64,000 bases of DNA from Synaphobranchus kaupii (GCA_029718625.1 CM056380.1:111482302-111546301); one strand, 5' to 3'; positions 43,201 to 58,426 are shown, counted from the stretch's first letter. A program made the numbers and translations. Notes: generated from the sequence alone by a model not told the origin.

Positions 43201-46200
43201 TATCAATGCACCCTGTTTTGACCCAAGTCTTTCTCCAAGATTTTTAACATGCTGTGCTCTTTAGTTTTATAATCCGCCTCCCTTTTCACAAGAAAAAGCT
43301 GGGAAGCGAGACACGGGGGATATGTTGTCAACACGTATGTAGAATATTGGGAAGTTTTTTACCGATGAAAAAATGGCCTATAAACGATTATGACGGTTGA
43401 GAGTATTGGCATAGTTTCGGTATGCACACTTCCAATGATGAGGAACATCTTCACAAGATGGAGGCAAAAGGGCTGGTAGTTGCACCAAAGTTCCCAGAAT
43501 GCTTTGCCAGGCAGCGCTTTGACGTACACGGTGCTTTGATCTCTGAAACGGGCGTTGAGACGTTCACGTGACCCCAAGCCTCTGTGGCATGTTCACGTGA
43601 CCCCAAGCCTCTGTGGCATGTTCACTTCTCCAACAGCGATTCGGGCAAATGATCGCCTGTCACCCGCTTTGATTCTAGTGATGGGATGAGTGACTATTTA
43701 GGTCAGTTGTTCGTCAATGACTTTGAGTTGAAAGGAAAGACTGACCCCATTCATCTTTCTATTTATTTTTGCATATGCTGGGTCCTGTTTACTTTGTGTC
43801 CCTACACTTGACCCGACTAGGAGCATACCCAGAATTCAGGGGTGTCAAAATTTATCAAAGAAGAGCTGGTGTGGGTGAAGGTTTTTTTTTGTTCTAGCTC
43901 AGCACTAAAACGCGTTGTTCAACTAACTCAAGGTCCACGGTTTGTTGAAACGGGCATTTTAGTGCTGAGCTACAATGAAAGATGGCACCCACAGCAGCCC
44001 ACGTCAGATAAGACTGCCCACCCCTGCACTAAAGTGATTTCATTTGAGATATGAGGTTATTATATATTTATCCTGTCTTACCTTTGGGTCCGAATAGAGT
44101 CCCATAGCAGGGCTTGTGACAATACGGCGTTCCATCATGCTGTAGAGGAAGATCAAACAAAAGGCATATGAACGCTGTCTATATAACAATGTGTATTTCC
44201 CTATATCGTCTCCTTTTTTCTTTACTGCAACAGTCTCTCAAAGCAGTCGTAAGTCAGTGCACCTGTATGGAATGCTTTTTGGAAAATATAGCAATAAAAA
44301 ACATTTCAGAGTCATGTCTTTTTAGAAATAGCTCAACATTTGAAAGTGGAAATAATTTATATACAGTACTGTGCAAATGTCTTAGGCACCCTAGATTTTT
44401 TATGTAGATTTTTTCTTAGATGTTTATTTTGTCTTCTGCATTATTGTGTCAGTAGAAAAGAGCAAATTGTAGATTTCCAAACATTGATTTTCCATGATTT
44501 TCCAAAAACGTAATTGAACTTTCGTCAGAGAAAAGAAGAACAAGGAGTTCTGCAACAGATGGTATGGTCTCCACAGCGGCCTGTTCTGAACATCACCGAG
44601 GCTGTCTGGGATTACCTGGACAGACAGAAGCAAGCGAGACAGCCAAAGTCTGCATAAGAACAGTGGCAAGTTCTCCAAAATGCTTGGAACAATGTACTAG
44701 CTGATTTTCTTATAAAACTGAACAACAGTGTACCTAAGAGAGTTGATGCTGTTTTAAAGGGAAAGGGTGGTCACACCAAATATTGATTTGATCCCATTTT
44801 TTATTGTTTACTGTTCTTTATAGTCAATTGTTTGATATTTAGAAACTTTTAATTTAATTATTCTTTAGAGGATTTTCACCTTACGGATTTTCTTTGCATG
44901 TGCCTAAGACTTTTGCACAGTACTGTATAATTGCCAACATATTGAAGTGTTGTTGTAACATCTTTTCCGATCGTGATAAGTTTAATTAGAATATTTTGTA
45001 GCATATTCCATTTCTGTAACATCGTGAAGGCATTTGTAAAACTTGTGGTAACTGATGGACTGTGAAATACAATACACATCTGTAGATTTCTGACTCTAAA
45101 TATGAGACATTTCTGGAGCATTCTAAAATGATTATGATCACTCAGAAAGAGCTGAAACATGGGCTTGTGATGTCATAATCAGCAAGCCGCAGGAAGGCGG
45201 TCATTTTCAGTTAAACGATTCAGTGAAAACGCCAGAGAAGGAACGGTCGGTGGGGCTGTCACATGCTCTCAGATGTGAACCAATCACAGGCTTTTCTGCG
45301 GAGAGGAAATTCTTTGAAATGGTTCAGTGAGTATCGGCCTGCTGTAGTTCCACCCAGCTACGCTGGTCGAGAAAACCTCCTTGTCCCCTCTCTGGTTAAC
45401 TTTGCGAGACCCTAATTCTTTTAACATCCGAGCCAGCAAGGCACCGCATCTCGAAAAGCAGGGCTGCCATGTCAAATATTTCACCGCTCATCATTTTTAC
45501 GGCCAACCCCCCTGGGTCTGACATTTCCATTTTAATTTGACGGCTGAGGGAGTTTGCTTTCTCTCTCTAAAAATGACACGCATATTCTGGGGGAGAGCCC
45601 ATACCAAAATTCCTCTACACCTCCCTCATTATTTTTAGCCAATCGTTTCCACATGCACTCCCTCGCATTCCAGGCTGTGAACGAAGGGGAAATGGTATTA
45701 CGTTTGTATAACAAACAAAGATCTCAGGAACGAGGCTTTCGGGGTATTGGCTCTTGGGCGTCTCGGACCCACGTCCTCCTACCGCAGTGAATCCCAGCTC
45801 TTTCTCTCTCAATATAGAGGCTCCGCTCACAAACGCCTCCACAGTAACTGTACTGTCTCTCCGTTGCATAACACACAAAATCCACATCTCGCCTGCCAAC
45901 GCTGCGGACAACCAAAGCTAGCCAAATACCTGCTAGATGGAAAGTTCACTTTCTGGACTTTTTAAAATTTAAACAATATTACTTCAGTTTTAGTTATGTT
46001 TTCAATTGGACCAGACAGTTCTAGTGTGCGGACAAGGATCTTTTACATACTTCCAAATGTTTCAGACAGCTAGCAGACTTTATAATTGTTGGTTTTGGTT
46101 GGTTTAGGGACATTCATAAGTTTATTGTTTTAAAGAAAGAAAAAAAAACATTCAAGTAAAAGTGGCTTGTACAGTGGCATTATCTTTCCAGAGGCTGTGT

Positions 46201-49200
46201 AGATTTACATGTCAATCACAATTCTGAACGTACAAATTTGTTTTTGCATCATGCTGGTACTTCTTTCCTAGAGAGCAGCAGTCTCTGGCTGCACAGAAGT
46301 AATACTTCCAGCCAAACATACGATTAATCAACTCTCTGAAAATAACCATAACATAACATACACACAGACAACCTCTGGAGGCCAAATGGCAGCGTACAAG
46401 CAGCTTTCCACTTGCTTGATGTTTTTTTAATTTTTTATAAGAAGCATTCATTCTCACAAAAATATTAGTTCACTGTTATGCAAAATATAATCTCAAAGAC
46501 AGAATTAAATGGAAAAACCAACCCCATGTTCAATATTAATTCAGATGCATTCATCTGTGAAAAGAGTTATCACACAGTTCACTGCTAGTTTCCCAGCCTC
46601 GTCGGCACTAGCATTTATCCGGCTGTCGTTCATCGCTGCGCAGACACCTAATGCATTTACCTAGCTGCTTCTGTACCCTGAGAGCCCTGTTCAGTGGATC
46701 ATTTCAGACTTAGAGCACTTTATTTCTCTCCTTTCACAATGCAACTCCTGTTATGGGGAGCGTTTTAAATAGTTTATTTTTTCAGTAACTGTGTGCATAG
46801 CCTTTTCCTATGCTTAGAGCACTGTCAGAAAGTAGAGCATCGCACTTTGTGAGTTCATCAGGACAATCGTATATGTGTGGTGTGCGTGTGTGTGTGTGTG
46901 TGTGTGCGTGCGCGTGCGCGTGTGTCTGTGAGCTCATGCTATACAAACAGGACTAAGGGAGCTATTCAACCATTCCAAGTTTCTCAGAGGCGAAGCAAGG
47001 AAATTTCTATTTTGCTGTGCATTCGACTTAAGTCAAATATGAAATGGGAACCATTTTCACTGGTAAGAATAAGTACATCTATTGTTATTTTTGTACAGTG
47101 CCATTTGCAAACACAAAATCACACAGGGTGTCATAATGGTAATTTATGGTCATTATTTGTCATGGTCTAGCTCCGTTTGGTGTTTAAAAATGTTTTTCAA
47201 TCAACCCAACTGAGCTATTTTGGGGTTTAGAGAACCCTGCAAACATTGAGAATGTGGCCTTGAGTCCAGGCTGGTAGTAAGAGTATTGTTACTCTACCCT
47301 AACACTGTGGCGTTGAGTCCAGGCTGGGAGTAAGAGTATTGTTACTCTACTCTAACACTGTGGCGTTGAGTTCAGGCTGGGAGTAAGAGTATTGTTACTC
47401 TACTCTAGCACTATGGCGTTGAGTCCAGGCTGGAAGTAAGAGTATTGTTACTCTAACACTGTGGCGTTGAGTCCAGGCTGGGAGTAAGAGTATTGTTACT
47501 CTACTCTAACTAGTGTTGTCACGATACCAAAATTTTGACTTCGATACCGATACCAGGTTTAGTATCATGATACTCGATACTGAAACGGTACTTGAAACTG
47601 AAACGATACTGATTCGATACTCGGTACCTCTACTGAAATGACCTTAACCCTATTTACTTTGGCCCTTCAGAGGCAATTTCCTCCTCGTTTCTACTAGTTT
47701 TATTTAAATGTCAATATCTAAAAAAATATTCCCTGCACATCCATGGTTTTAAGTTCGAACTGAAGAAGAAGCTGTATCATTCAGAAATTTGCTACAGAAT
47801 ACATTTATTTCAGAATAGTCACATACAGTACAGTGTTTCCCCTAGATTTTTTTTCAGGCCGGGTGGTAGGCCCCTCGAAACTACCAGTGTTGTTGCGCGT
47901 ACACGGTGTCATCAAACGCACGTGCGGGGCCGAGGTAGTATCATCGCGCAGGTTGGGGGTACGGAGAGTCGTCGCACACATGGGGAGGGTGTTGGTAACA
48001 AAGTGGTGCATTTCTCCATTCTGAGCTAAAATAACATTTGCTCACAAAGGCGTATGGTAAATAAATATTAGTTATTTATAATATTAATAAACTTAAAACA
48101 GAACTTATATACAATAAACCCCCCTTAGTTTCACAAATGATATTCAGAACTATACAACTTAAACCCAGGACAAGGAGTTTGTTTCTACCGGTTTTTAAGG
48201 ACTGTTTCTGGATCAGCTATCTTTGCAGCACTGTAGAGCTGCTTTTGAGACTCCTCCATAGTGCTGATCCATAATCAGTCCTTAAAAACAGGCAGAATCA
48301 AACTCCTGCCTCTGCAGTATTAGCTTTTACTCTACACTAAAATGTAAGAGTTCTGGTCAGATAGCGAAACGGACGAAAGTGCGCCATTTTGCGTAGAGGC
48401 GGAAACTATAATTACACCCTCATAATATCAGCTGCCATTGAACATTTTAATTAGGCCTAACGGAAAACCGAAGCTGATTTGGCAAGGGTTTTTCCAGATG
48501 CTATTTTGATCATTCCAGCATTCTGCGGTAAGGGAAATATTGCAGCTACATAAAAGAAAAAGAAAAAAAAGATTATATTAAAAAAAAGAATAATATACTT
48601 TTTTTTTTTAAAGTACCGAACGTCGGAAAATTCTAATACCGAACCGTTTTTTTTTTTAAGTATCGAAAAAGTACCGAAGTTTCGGTGTACCGTGCAACAC
48701 TAACTCTAACACTGTGGCGTTGAGTCCAGGCTGGGTGTAAGAGTATTGTTACTGTACTCTAACACTGTGGCGTTGAGTCCAGGCTGGAAGTAAGAGTATT
48801 GTTACTCTACACTAACACTGTGGCGTTGAGTCCAGGCTGGGTGTAAGAGTATTGTTACTCTACTCTAACACTGTGGCGTTGAGTCCAGGCTGGGTGTAAG
48901 AGTATTGTTACTCTACTCTAGCACTATGGCGTTGAGTCCAGGCTGGGAGTAAGAGTATTGTTACTCTACACTAACACTGTGGCGTTGAGTCCATGCTGGG
49001 ACAGTAAGTTCATGCCACACCATTCACTGTCGCCTCTTCTCTCAGGCACATGCTAATCTTGTTATGACGCACGCTGTCGGCCAGTTTGATAAGAGGTGGG
49101 GTGAGTGTCGTGGAAATTCTTCTGTTTAATAAAGAAATCAAAGTATTCCACTAGGCAGCGATAAGTTTGTCAGAGTTTATTTGAAGAGAGCACCCAGAAT

Positions 49201-52200
49201 ACACGGCAAAGTGTCTCCATAGGATAACTCTGCCCCATGTGCAAAGTAACACAGTTTCACTCTACTTCCCTATAAATCCTTGTCATCATGCAAAAACAAG
49301 AGTGGGCTGTCTACCTTATCTAAAGGCCTAATTTAGTATCTATGGTCTAGGGTTACAAAAGGTTAAATGCCTGTCTTCTAATGTGTAGTGATGCATAACT
49401 AGGCTATAAAATTAGAAACAATTCTTCCTTTCTCCCACATGAGCATTCATTGAAATTCTATCCATCTCCCTCAAGGTTATTAAAAAGAGGATTTCATATC
49501 AAAAAGTCAGTACAACAACATAAAATTCCTGTCTGTGACAAAATATTTCAGCATGGAAGCATAAATAATGCACTGATAAGAACAAAAATCTTGTGTTCTC
49601 TGACAGATTTTTGGGTCAAAAGTTGATCATGTCTGTCAGAGCCTCTTCAATTTTAATATTCAAGAAAGCCAGGACTGAGTCTCTAATGATATGTAATTAT
49701 ATGCATTGACTCAGAAAAGGAAATGTCCTCATTGGAATGCAATAGCCACTCCCTTCCTCAAAATGAAAAATACTTTACATATTATAAGAGATTGGTGATT
49801 GTGACTGGACACGCTCAGGCCTGGACACTCTCTTTGGTTTGACCCTCCACAAGGTCAATGACAGTAAGCGCAAAAAGAAACACTTTCCGAAATAAACTTG
49901 CACAATTATTAAATTCATATTTTGCTCCCAGAAGAAAAAATTTAATTATTACTAAAAAATGCTTAAAATATGCAAACATTTTAAAGCATCTTTTTTGTTT
50001 CACTTTATGAATTGCCATACAATAGACTTCATACTTCAAATAACTTATATACTTTGACTTTCTTAAATTGACATAATGACCTTGCAAATCAGCGCCTGTC
50101 TCAACAGAAATGGTTGGGAAGAGATGATAACGCCCCGCTGAAATCCACACTATCCCTTTTGGTCCTGTGCCAGCGTTCCTACAATGCAGGCCCAAAGCGG
50201 AAACTTGACAACCAGTCAAAACACTCCCATCCCGGGATATTTTCATCCCACTTCAAGCCTTCTGTAGATTAAGCCATCAGACTGCTCAGGGGACAGCTGT
50301 ACACACACGCACGCACACACACACACACACACACTGCAGGGGGGACACGTAGACCACCTGTAGGCTAAAAACACACCCAAATAGACCCCCCCCCACACTC
50401 ACACACACACAGACACACACCCAAGAAGGATTGAAAGGATTTTTAAAGATATCTTGCACAGTAAGTCCATGTTCAAGTCTTAATTCAGCTCTCAGAGAGT
50501 TTTAAATGAGTCTAATAGGAAAACACATGCTTGCACTGAATTGATCAAGGATGTCAATTGAATCGGCTGAATTTGATCAAAGTGATTGAAGATTTTCCTT
50601 CAAAGTGAGTTCTTTAGCTTCTACTTTTTACTATTTTTTGCTTTGTCACACCTGCTCAGGGCTGAACCCTCCAGTTACATATCTCAGACAACTATCCATC
50701 CATCCATTATCTAACCCGCTTATTCTTGGTCAGGGTCCTGGAACCTATCCCAACATGCATTGGGCGAGAGGCAGGAATACCCCCTAGACAGGTCGCCAAT
50801 CCATCACAAGGCACGCACACCATTCAATCACACACTCATACCTACGGGAAGTTTTAGTCCCCAACCTGCATGTCTTTGGACTGGGAGGAAACCGGAGTAC
50901 CCGGAGGAAAGCCACACGGACACTGGGAGAACATACAAACTCCACACAGAAAGTCCCCTGATATCTCAGACATTTGCTTCTAAAATCATCAGAACTGGGC
51001 CCATATTTACAAAAGCATCTCAGAGTAGCAGTGCTGATCTAGAATCAGGTTTCCTCTGTCCATATCCTTATCTTATCCTTTATGAGCTGATCCAAGATCA
51101 GCATTCCTAAATGTTTTGTGAATACAGGCCCTGGAGAAGACTGGTGGCTCAAATGGTCACCAAAAATCTGGGGAGCAGACCCCTCAGTACATTATTGAAA
51201 GGCTCCAGCAAAACAAATATTTTCCCCAGAGTTTTGTCAATGCTCACAGACATCTGATTATTGAACCCCTCTGTCTCCACTCGGACCCAAACAAGACCTC
51301 ACTTTGTCCGGCCAGCGTCAAAGACGTCGTTGCTAAAGGGCGCTGATGTCGTTCGGCTCAAAGACTCCACTGTTTAGCCCAACACAAAGGCTTGCCATAG
51401 GATACAATATCACAGAGGCTCAAAAGGGGTAACGGGACAATTAAAGGTACTCCGAGCCAAAAACGCTCCATACCAGAAATATCCAAGAAACGCCCACAGC
51501 ATTTACTTCCTATTCATCACACTTGTCCGTCGGTCTCATTTTTTCCATATTATCCAGTAGGCCAGAGGTTGCAAAACCTTCTGAGCCTACGGCCCATTTA
51601 ATGAGAGCATTCATTTCCTGTGATCCATCCAATTAAAATGCCCGCTGTATTCGCGCTGTGCGTGTGAGCATCGTGTAAAGGATCAGCGTTTCATCTGACT
51701 GGCTGTGAATATCAGTGGGAAGTGCGTTATATACAGCACGTTCATTTTTTCATGAGTCATCTGCTGACCAACCTCAATCCCTCCCACACAACCCAGTTTA
51801 AAAAAAACCTAAGAATTCAAGTACCTTACCAAAGCTACAACAGCCATTCTCTAGCTAAGATTCAAACCCGCATCTGTTTTGCAGTCGATGGAAGTCGCTC
51901 CGTAACACCGCCACTTTACATGTTTTTAAATTAAGAAGGACAACGGTCACTAATTATCATAATTAAACATGCGTAAACACCCGGAACATCACAGTGGGGT
52001 TACTGTTTGTAGTTGCCGCAGATACAAGTAGCGGTTTAAAGATATGATCTAGGCACCTCTTCAAGGCCCGGAAATAAGAGCAGGGTTGTCCGAGCTTCCC
52101 CCGCGTGTTTCCATAATTCCTGCATTCTTTCAGGGGAGTGCACCTTGCTTCTGCCTTTCTCTCATTATATGTCTGATATACTAATTATGTCGCCAGGTGT

Positions 52201-55200
52201 GGTCCACAGGACTACCCAGAATTACAGACTTAACCACCGTACAGAGGTAGTCCCACAGCGAATATAGCCTCACTCTTAATGCTGTCACTAGCAAGGCCTT
52301 CAAAGGGTAGCCTACTACAGTATCCACCTTACTCCTTTAAACGCCTGAAAAATGCTCTTTAAACACCTTACTCCTTTAAACGCCTGAAAAATGCCTTTTT
52401 CTTTTTATTTTACTCGATCCCTTTTTGAAATCAGAACGTACGCTAAAGTTTAGCATATAGAAGTTTTAAAGAAACCCGTTTCTTTTTCACACACATTTCA
52501 GTCAACATTCGTCCTGATCAAATAGAATTTTCAAGTAAATTAATTTAATTAATAAATTTTTATTTTTTTATTTTTTTATTTTTTTTAAAACAGCTTGGAA
52601 AGTTAATGTTCATGATTATTCGAAACAAACTGCATTTGTGAAAACTAACATGAGTGCTTGCATTTAATTGTGAATCACAGATAGTGGAGAAATGCTGATT
52701 GGATTCAAGTCTATCTGTCAACTTGCCCAAGAACTCTACCTCTCGGGCATGTGAATACAGCTCACAGAATGCTAAATTGCTTGATTTCATATTGATATTG
52801 ATATTAATATCAATATTGATATTGATAGTTAAGGATACAGGACAGCAAGGACTGATATCCTCGCAGAGGAAGCCATGTGATTGGCTTGTTTCACTGTTCA
52901 TGTCACTTAGGAACCATTCTCTGTCCTGCACATATAAAAACACACTAAACATTGGCTTCTGGAGAGTTCTCCTCCGTTTGAGTGAACAGAGACTGGGGGG
53001 AAAAGGCCGTTAAATATCGTGCCGAGGGCAAAAAAAGATCATTGTGATGAGTCTAACATCAAAGCCCCAGTCTCTATATATCCCTTCTGTCAAAATGATC
53101 TGAGATTATTATAATTATACTACATAATGTATGATTATATTTCAGTTTTTAATTATGGTCTGCCAAAAGACAGGATGTCGCACAGCACAACATTAGTCAA
53201 CAAATTAAATCTGAGCCAAACAGCCAACTGAGGACAAAATGTTTATTTTGGAAAATACAGTTTATAAAATATTAAACTATGGTATGATATTACCCCCCCC
53301 CCCTCCTCCCTCAATAAAAGTCTATGTACTTGCAATGACGGATTGCTATGAGGCTGCTTTTTACTTTAAGAGCAACAGAGGAAGCAGGCTATGAGGTGAA
53401 GATTCACGTCCAGGTCAATGCCGCAGGTCAATGCACAATCCAAAAACCTGAATTAATCTTTCATGAGTTATGATAGCAATGGAAAAATCTAAGCAATTCA
53501 TGACTGTATTTTCCCACGGTAGAACAAAAAAAACCCTGAAGAACTCGGGTACAAGAAGCCAAATGCACGGAGTATATGATGTGAAACGACAGACTGAATG
53601 GAATATGAATATGATAAGATTAAATAAATTCCACGCCACCGTATCTAAATATTTCATTTGGCGGTTTCCCAGTCGAGGTGTCACCCAACACGCTGTGACA
53701 GAGGCGCTAATGAGACGCGCACTAAATCCTAGCCCTTCATCATTAAAAATTAAGCAGAATTAGCTTGCCACAGGCTCCTTTACATGCCCAGGGGAAAACC
53801 ACAGAACCGTGTGGGAGGCAAAAATAGAAGGCCTGGATTCACATGGAGAGCGTCTCGGCTCAGCGAGCCGGAAAACCCTCTGGCTCTTTTTTGACGCGGG
53901 GCAATCGAACGCGACATCACGTAGGGGCCGAAGGCCGACATCACGTGACCACCGACAATGGAGAGGTGTCGGGTTATTTTTGAACCATGATGCGCTTTTA
54001 ATGGCGTGCGAGGGTGTGTTCAGGCATAGTCCTGACGAACCATCTACCCGTCGTTTTGTAGCACTGCACGGAAGCAATTCTGCCAGCAAAACTGTTTTGG
54101 CATGAATAATAGACAACAAGCTCAATACTCTGCGATTGTCAAACAGAGAGCCAATATTCCAGCAAAAGAAGCCAGATTTTAATTCAGTTCAGAATTTGTG
54201 CTGACCTGTAGTATGGGTTTGTGCATGTAGACAGTACATGTATACGTTCACAACATACACGTGTGAGCGATTAGTAGCGTATGTGTAATATTTTCACGTG
54301 CACAACACATCTCAGACGTGTGTTCATGAGTCCTGGTCCATGAGATGGGCGTGTTTAACATGCTGAATTTCACGTATATGTGTTTGCTAACAGGTTCAAT
54401 GGACCATGAGTCATAAGACTTTGGACTGTATCTGAAAGAGGCACCCAGCATAGTAACTCTGTTATTAGGTTACTGCTTTAAGATGTTAAGCAAACCCAAG
54501 CAATTAAATTAGTTCCCACAGAGAGACAAGCACGGAGCCCCTAAAAGAGTAAAATCAGGTCCGTATCACCCCATCTGACGCTGAAGGGTTTAAAATGGCC
54601 AAGGGTTCAAAGATAAACCTGTGGACATACCACTTTTCACCACAATAATAAACCTGTTGACATAACTCTTTTGACAAGGTCATTGTTGATACTATAAAAG
54701 GGGAAAAATTTCAAAAAATAAATATAGACTTAAAGATATAGATTTAATCTCACATTCTTCGCTATTGCTATAGAGATGTTTGTATTGACTATCTAAAATA
54801 CAGCATTTTTTTTGAAAACTGTTTGTAAAAAAATATATATATATAAGAAAAGGCATTTTTACGTTCAAACCAGGCCAAGCCCAGTGGAGTGTCGGGCTGG
54901 GTATCGAACCTCAATACTTTTTGAGCACCGACCGAATCATGTCCGTAGCACCGAGTATCGAAAACTCTCAGAGTATCGAAAAAGTATTCGGTGCCAATTT
55001 TCTGTACTTTTTGGCAAAGATTTATAAAATTAAGTACCAAATCTTTAGCCCCACTATGACTAATGTTGACTGAATTCCAGCCTTTAACTCTTTAGTCACC
55101 TGCAGAATTTGAAAATAATCTCCTGCAGACCCTTGAGAATTGTCAATGAAATTTGTAACAAACTAAAATGTACAATAAAATTTTCTTCTTAATATTGACT

Positions 55201-58200
55201 TTTCTTTTTTATAAAATGTCAGTAATCTCCAGGGATCTTGCAGGTGTCTCAAGTTCAAAAGATTCACCCATCAATCTACCCCTCCTGCTTCACATAGTAT
55301 CCAGTCCAAAAACATGACTTCCTGGCACAGATTCTTTAGACTCACCAGATGCTCAACTCAACTGCGTTCCTTCTGTCCTCCCTGTATCTTAACTAGAGAA
55401 CGCTCTGGTTGGTTACAGGAATTTCTGGTGCTATGTTGCAGTACAAAATGTAATAACACCCCTTAATTAACTATCAAAAGACGCGCCAAATTAGAATGCT
55501 TCAGCTTCAACCTTTTGAGTGATGATGAGACTGAGTTGAACATCTGGTCTTTCTACGGAATCTGCGTCCCTCTGCCCTCTGCCCCCGGCTTGTCTTACGT
55601 ATCGCGGGCCCGTCTTACCTCCGCATGTCCGCCCGCCGACAGGGTCTTGTTACAGCGTTCGCATTTCAGGCAGAATCGGTGCCAGTGCTTCCCCAGGGAG
55701 CTCACTTTTTCAGCTGTGAAGAGGAGAGGAATAAAGGAGAGGAATAAAGGAGAGGAATAAAGGGGGAGGCCAGGCGCAGGCCAGGCGCAAAGAGGCCACG
55801 AGGGGAGGTGAGGGGAGGCGAGGGGAAAGCTATCATCGCTTTCACTCTCACGTCCTGGGATTCTACGGCTCCGGCCAAGAGCAGGAACCCAGACGATTAT
55901 TTACGGCGCTTCTTCTCCGCAAAACTGGATTGAATCGCGCGTGACGTTGGCAAAAACAAAAGAGTGCCTGTTTTGCAGTCGAACAGTTTCACACAAATCT
56001 GGCGGTAGTAAGTGTACCACAGATGAAACCCGCTCGGGCCCTTTTACTTCAAGTTGATGGGGTAGTGGAGTGGATGCAGCACTCGGAGAAAACGAGCCAT
56101 TCCCATTGGCTCATTGATCAATAGCGCAGAAACAGTTATTCATGTTCATTACACCCTGTAGCCTGTAGAGCATTTCACAAAAGCAGGATTACTGAGTTAG
56201 CTGGATAACTGCACCTTCACAAAGCAGGATTACTGAGTTAGCTGGATAACTGCACCTTCACAAAGCAGGACTACTGAGTTAGCTGGATAACTGCACCTTC
56301 ACAAAGCAGGACTACTGAATTAGCTGGATAACTGCACTGATTAAAACCCGGAACAGCTCTTTTTTACTTCAGACCATGTTCCAGATTTGGGATGGTTCCG
56401 GGTTTTACTCAGTGCAGTTATCCAGCTAATTCAGTAGTCCTGCTTTGTGAAGGTGCAGTTATCCAGCTAACTCAGTAGTCCTGCTTTGTGAAGGTGCAGT
56501 TATCCAGCTAACTCAGTAATCCTGCTTTGTGAAGGTGCAGTTATCCAGCTAACTCAGTAATCCTGCTTTGTGAAACACCGCCCAGGTGTGCACTCTTGCC
56601 CATGGAGAGCTGCAGAGTCTTCTATGTTTTGTTATTCAGCATTTAATTAATCCGCTAAATCACCTCACTCTGTTTCTTAGGTCTATACTGGTTGCAAATC
56701 GTAATGTGTAAACGGAAAACAGGACACCGACACCCTGCAGTTCTCCATTCCACTGCAGTCGGGACTGATTTCATCTGAGGACATTTTCACTTTCTTCATT
56801 TTTGTGTCTCACTCCAAAATCGGTTATATAGGATCAAGAAAGTTTTAATATTGATCCCATGCATCAACCACAACAAGCTGTATTAAAGCAACAATAAACA
56901 CGGGATATATTCAAACCTGTGTCAAATAATTAGTTGAATTACTTCAACCCTTTAGAGACTAGTTAAATTCCTGGTGATTTACTGACCATTTTAAAAGAAA
57001 CAACTTTTTTCTTAAATATTCAGAGAGAAATTCTTCTTTCATAGAATGAAGTTCCTTTGAATATTTCCAGGAGCGTATAGGGGTGGTTTCAAAGTGTATC
57101 ATACTTTGCATTTTATCACCTAATGAGTTAACACTTTTAAAATGTGTTTTGCCCGGCTCTGAACATATCATAAGCTATTTGGGTTTGATTTGTATGGGGT
57201 GATTAGTATGGGTTTGATTTGTGTGGTGTGATTAGTATGGGTTTGATTAGTATGGGGTGATTAGTATGGGTTTGATTTGTATGGGGTGATTAGTATGGGT
57301 TTGATTTGTATGGGGTGATTAGTATGGGTTTGATTTGTATGGTGTGATTAGTATGGGTTCGATTTGTATGGGGTCATTAGTATGGGTTCGATTTGTATGG
57401 GGTGATTAGTATGGGTTTGATGTGTATGGGGTGATTAGTATGGGTTTGATTTGTATGGTGTGATTAGTATGGGTTTGATTTGTATGGTGTGATTAGTATG
57501 GATTTGATTTGTATGGGGTGATTTGTATGGTGTGATTAGTATGGGTTTGATTTGTATGGGGTGATTAGTATGGATTTGATTTGTATGGGGTGATTAGTAT
57601 GGATTTGATTTGTATGGGGTGATTAGTATGGGTTTGATTTGTATGGTTTGATTAGTCGCATTGCGTCTGTGTACTGTTACCATGTTGGAAGTACAAGCAC
57701 TAGAATCCCAGTTCTAGCAGTAGTAGGACAGGAAGACTTATGGCTTCTGTGTCACTCTCCCTGCAACACCACTGGCCCAAGGCCAGGCTACAGTAATGCA
57801 CTGCTGTGACACTGTGGGGACCGACACTGTTCATTTATCCACGGACAAGCAGAAAACTTCCTGTTTATAATCTTCAGTGTCAGTAGGATTATGGGTAATC
57901 TTCAGTGTCAAAACAAATATGTGCAAGAGCCAAATTGCCTTTTTTTAAAAAGTTTGCATGCAATAGAAAGGCAAGCAATGCATCAGGTCAAATGTAGATT
58001 TTTGTTTAAACCCAGTGCCCCTTTCAGCTGGTTTCCTTAGCGATGGAAATAAAGTGAAAAGTTGTTGTGGCATTGGAGCACTGGAGCACTGGGGTGGGGG
58101 TTGTTATAAGGGTGGGTTTCTGAAGAAGACAATGGGTGTATTTTAGGAGAGAGGTTATTTTGTTCTATAAAATAATCATTTGTTCATAATAACTCTATGG

Positions 58201-58232
58201 GGGGTTCACAAGGTGTGTCCTCTTGTCCCATT

Positions 58233-58328
<96 letters not shown>

Positions 58329-58395
58329 GGGGGGGTGTGTGTGTGTGGGTCTGTGTGTGGTGTGTGGTGTGTGGGTGTGTGTGTGGTGTGTGTGT

Positions 58396-58426
<31 letters not shown>

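Noticed and set aside
49815..50246. 143-aa minus-strand ORF
   Set aside because: No recognisable motif, low-complexity hydrophobic C-terminal half, located within crip3 intron 2; most likely chance.
53760..54125. Overlapping ORFs of about 100-120 aa on both strands
   Set aside because: A GC-rich stretch with few stops; no domain, no family motif and no supporting splice structure.
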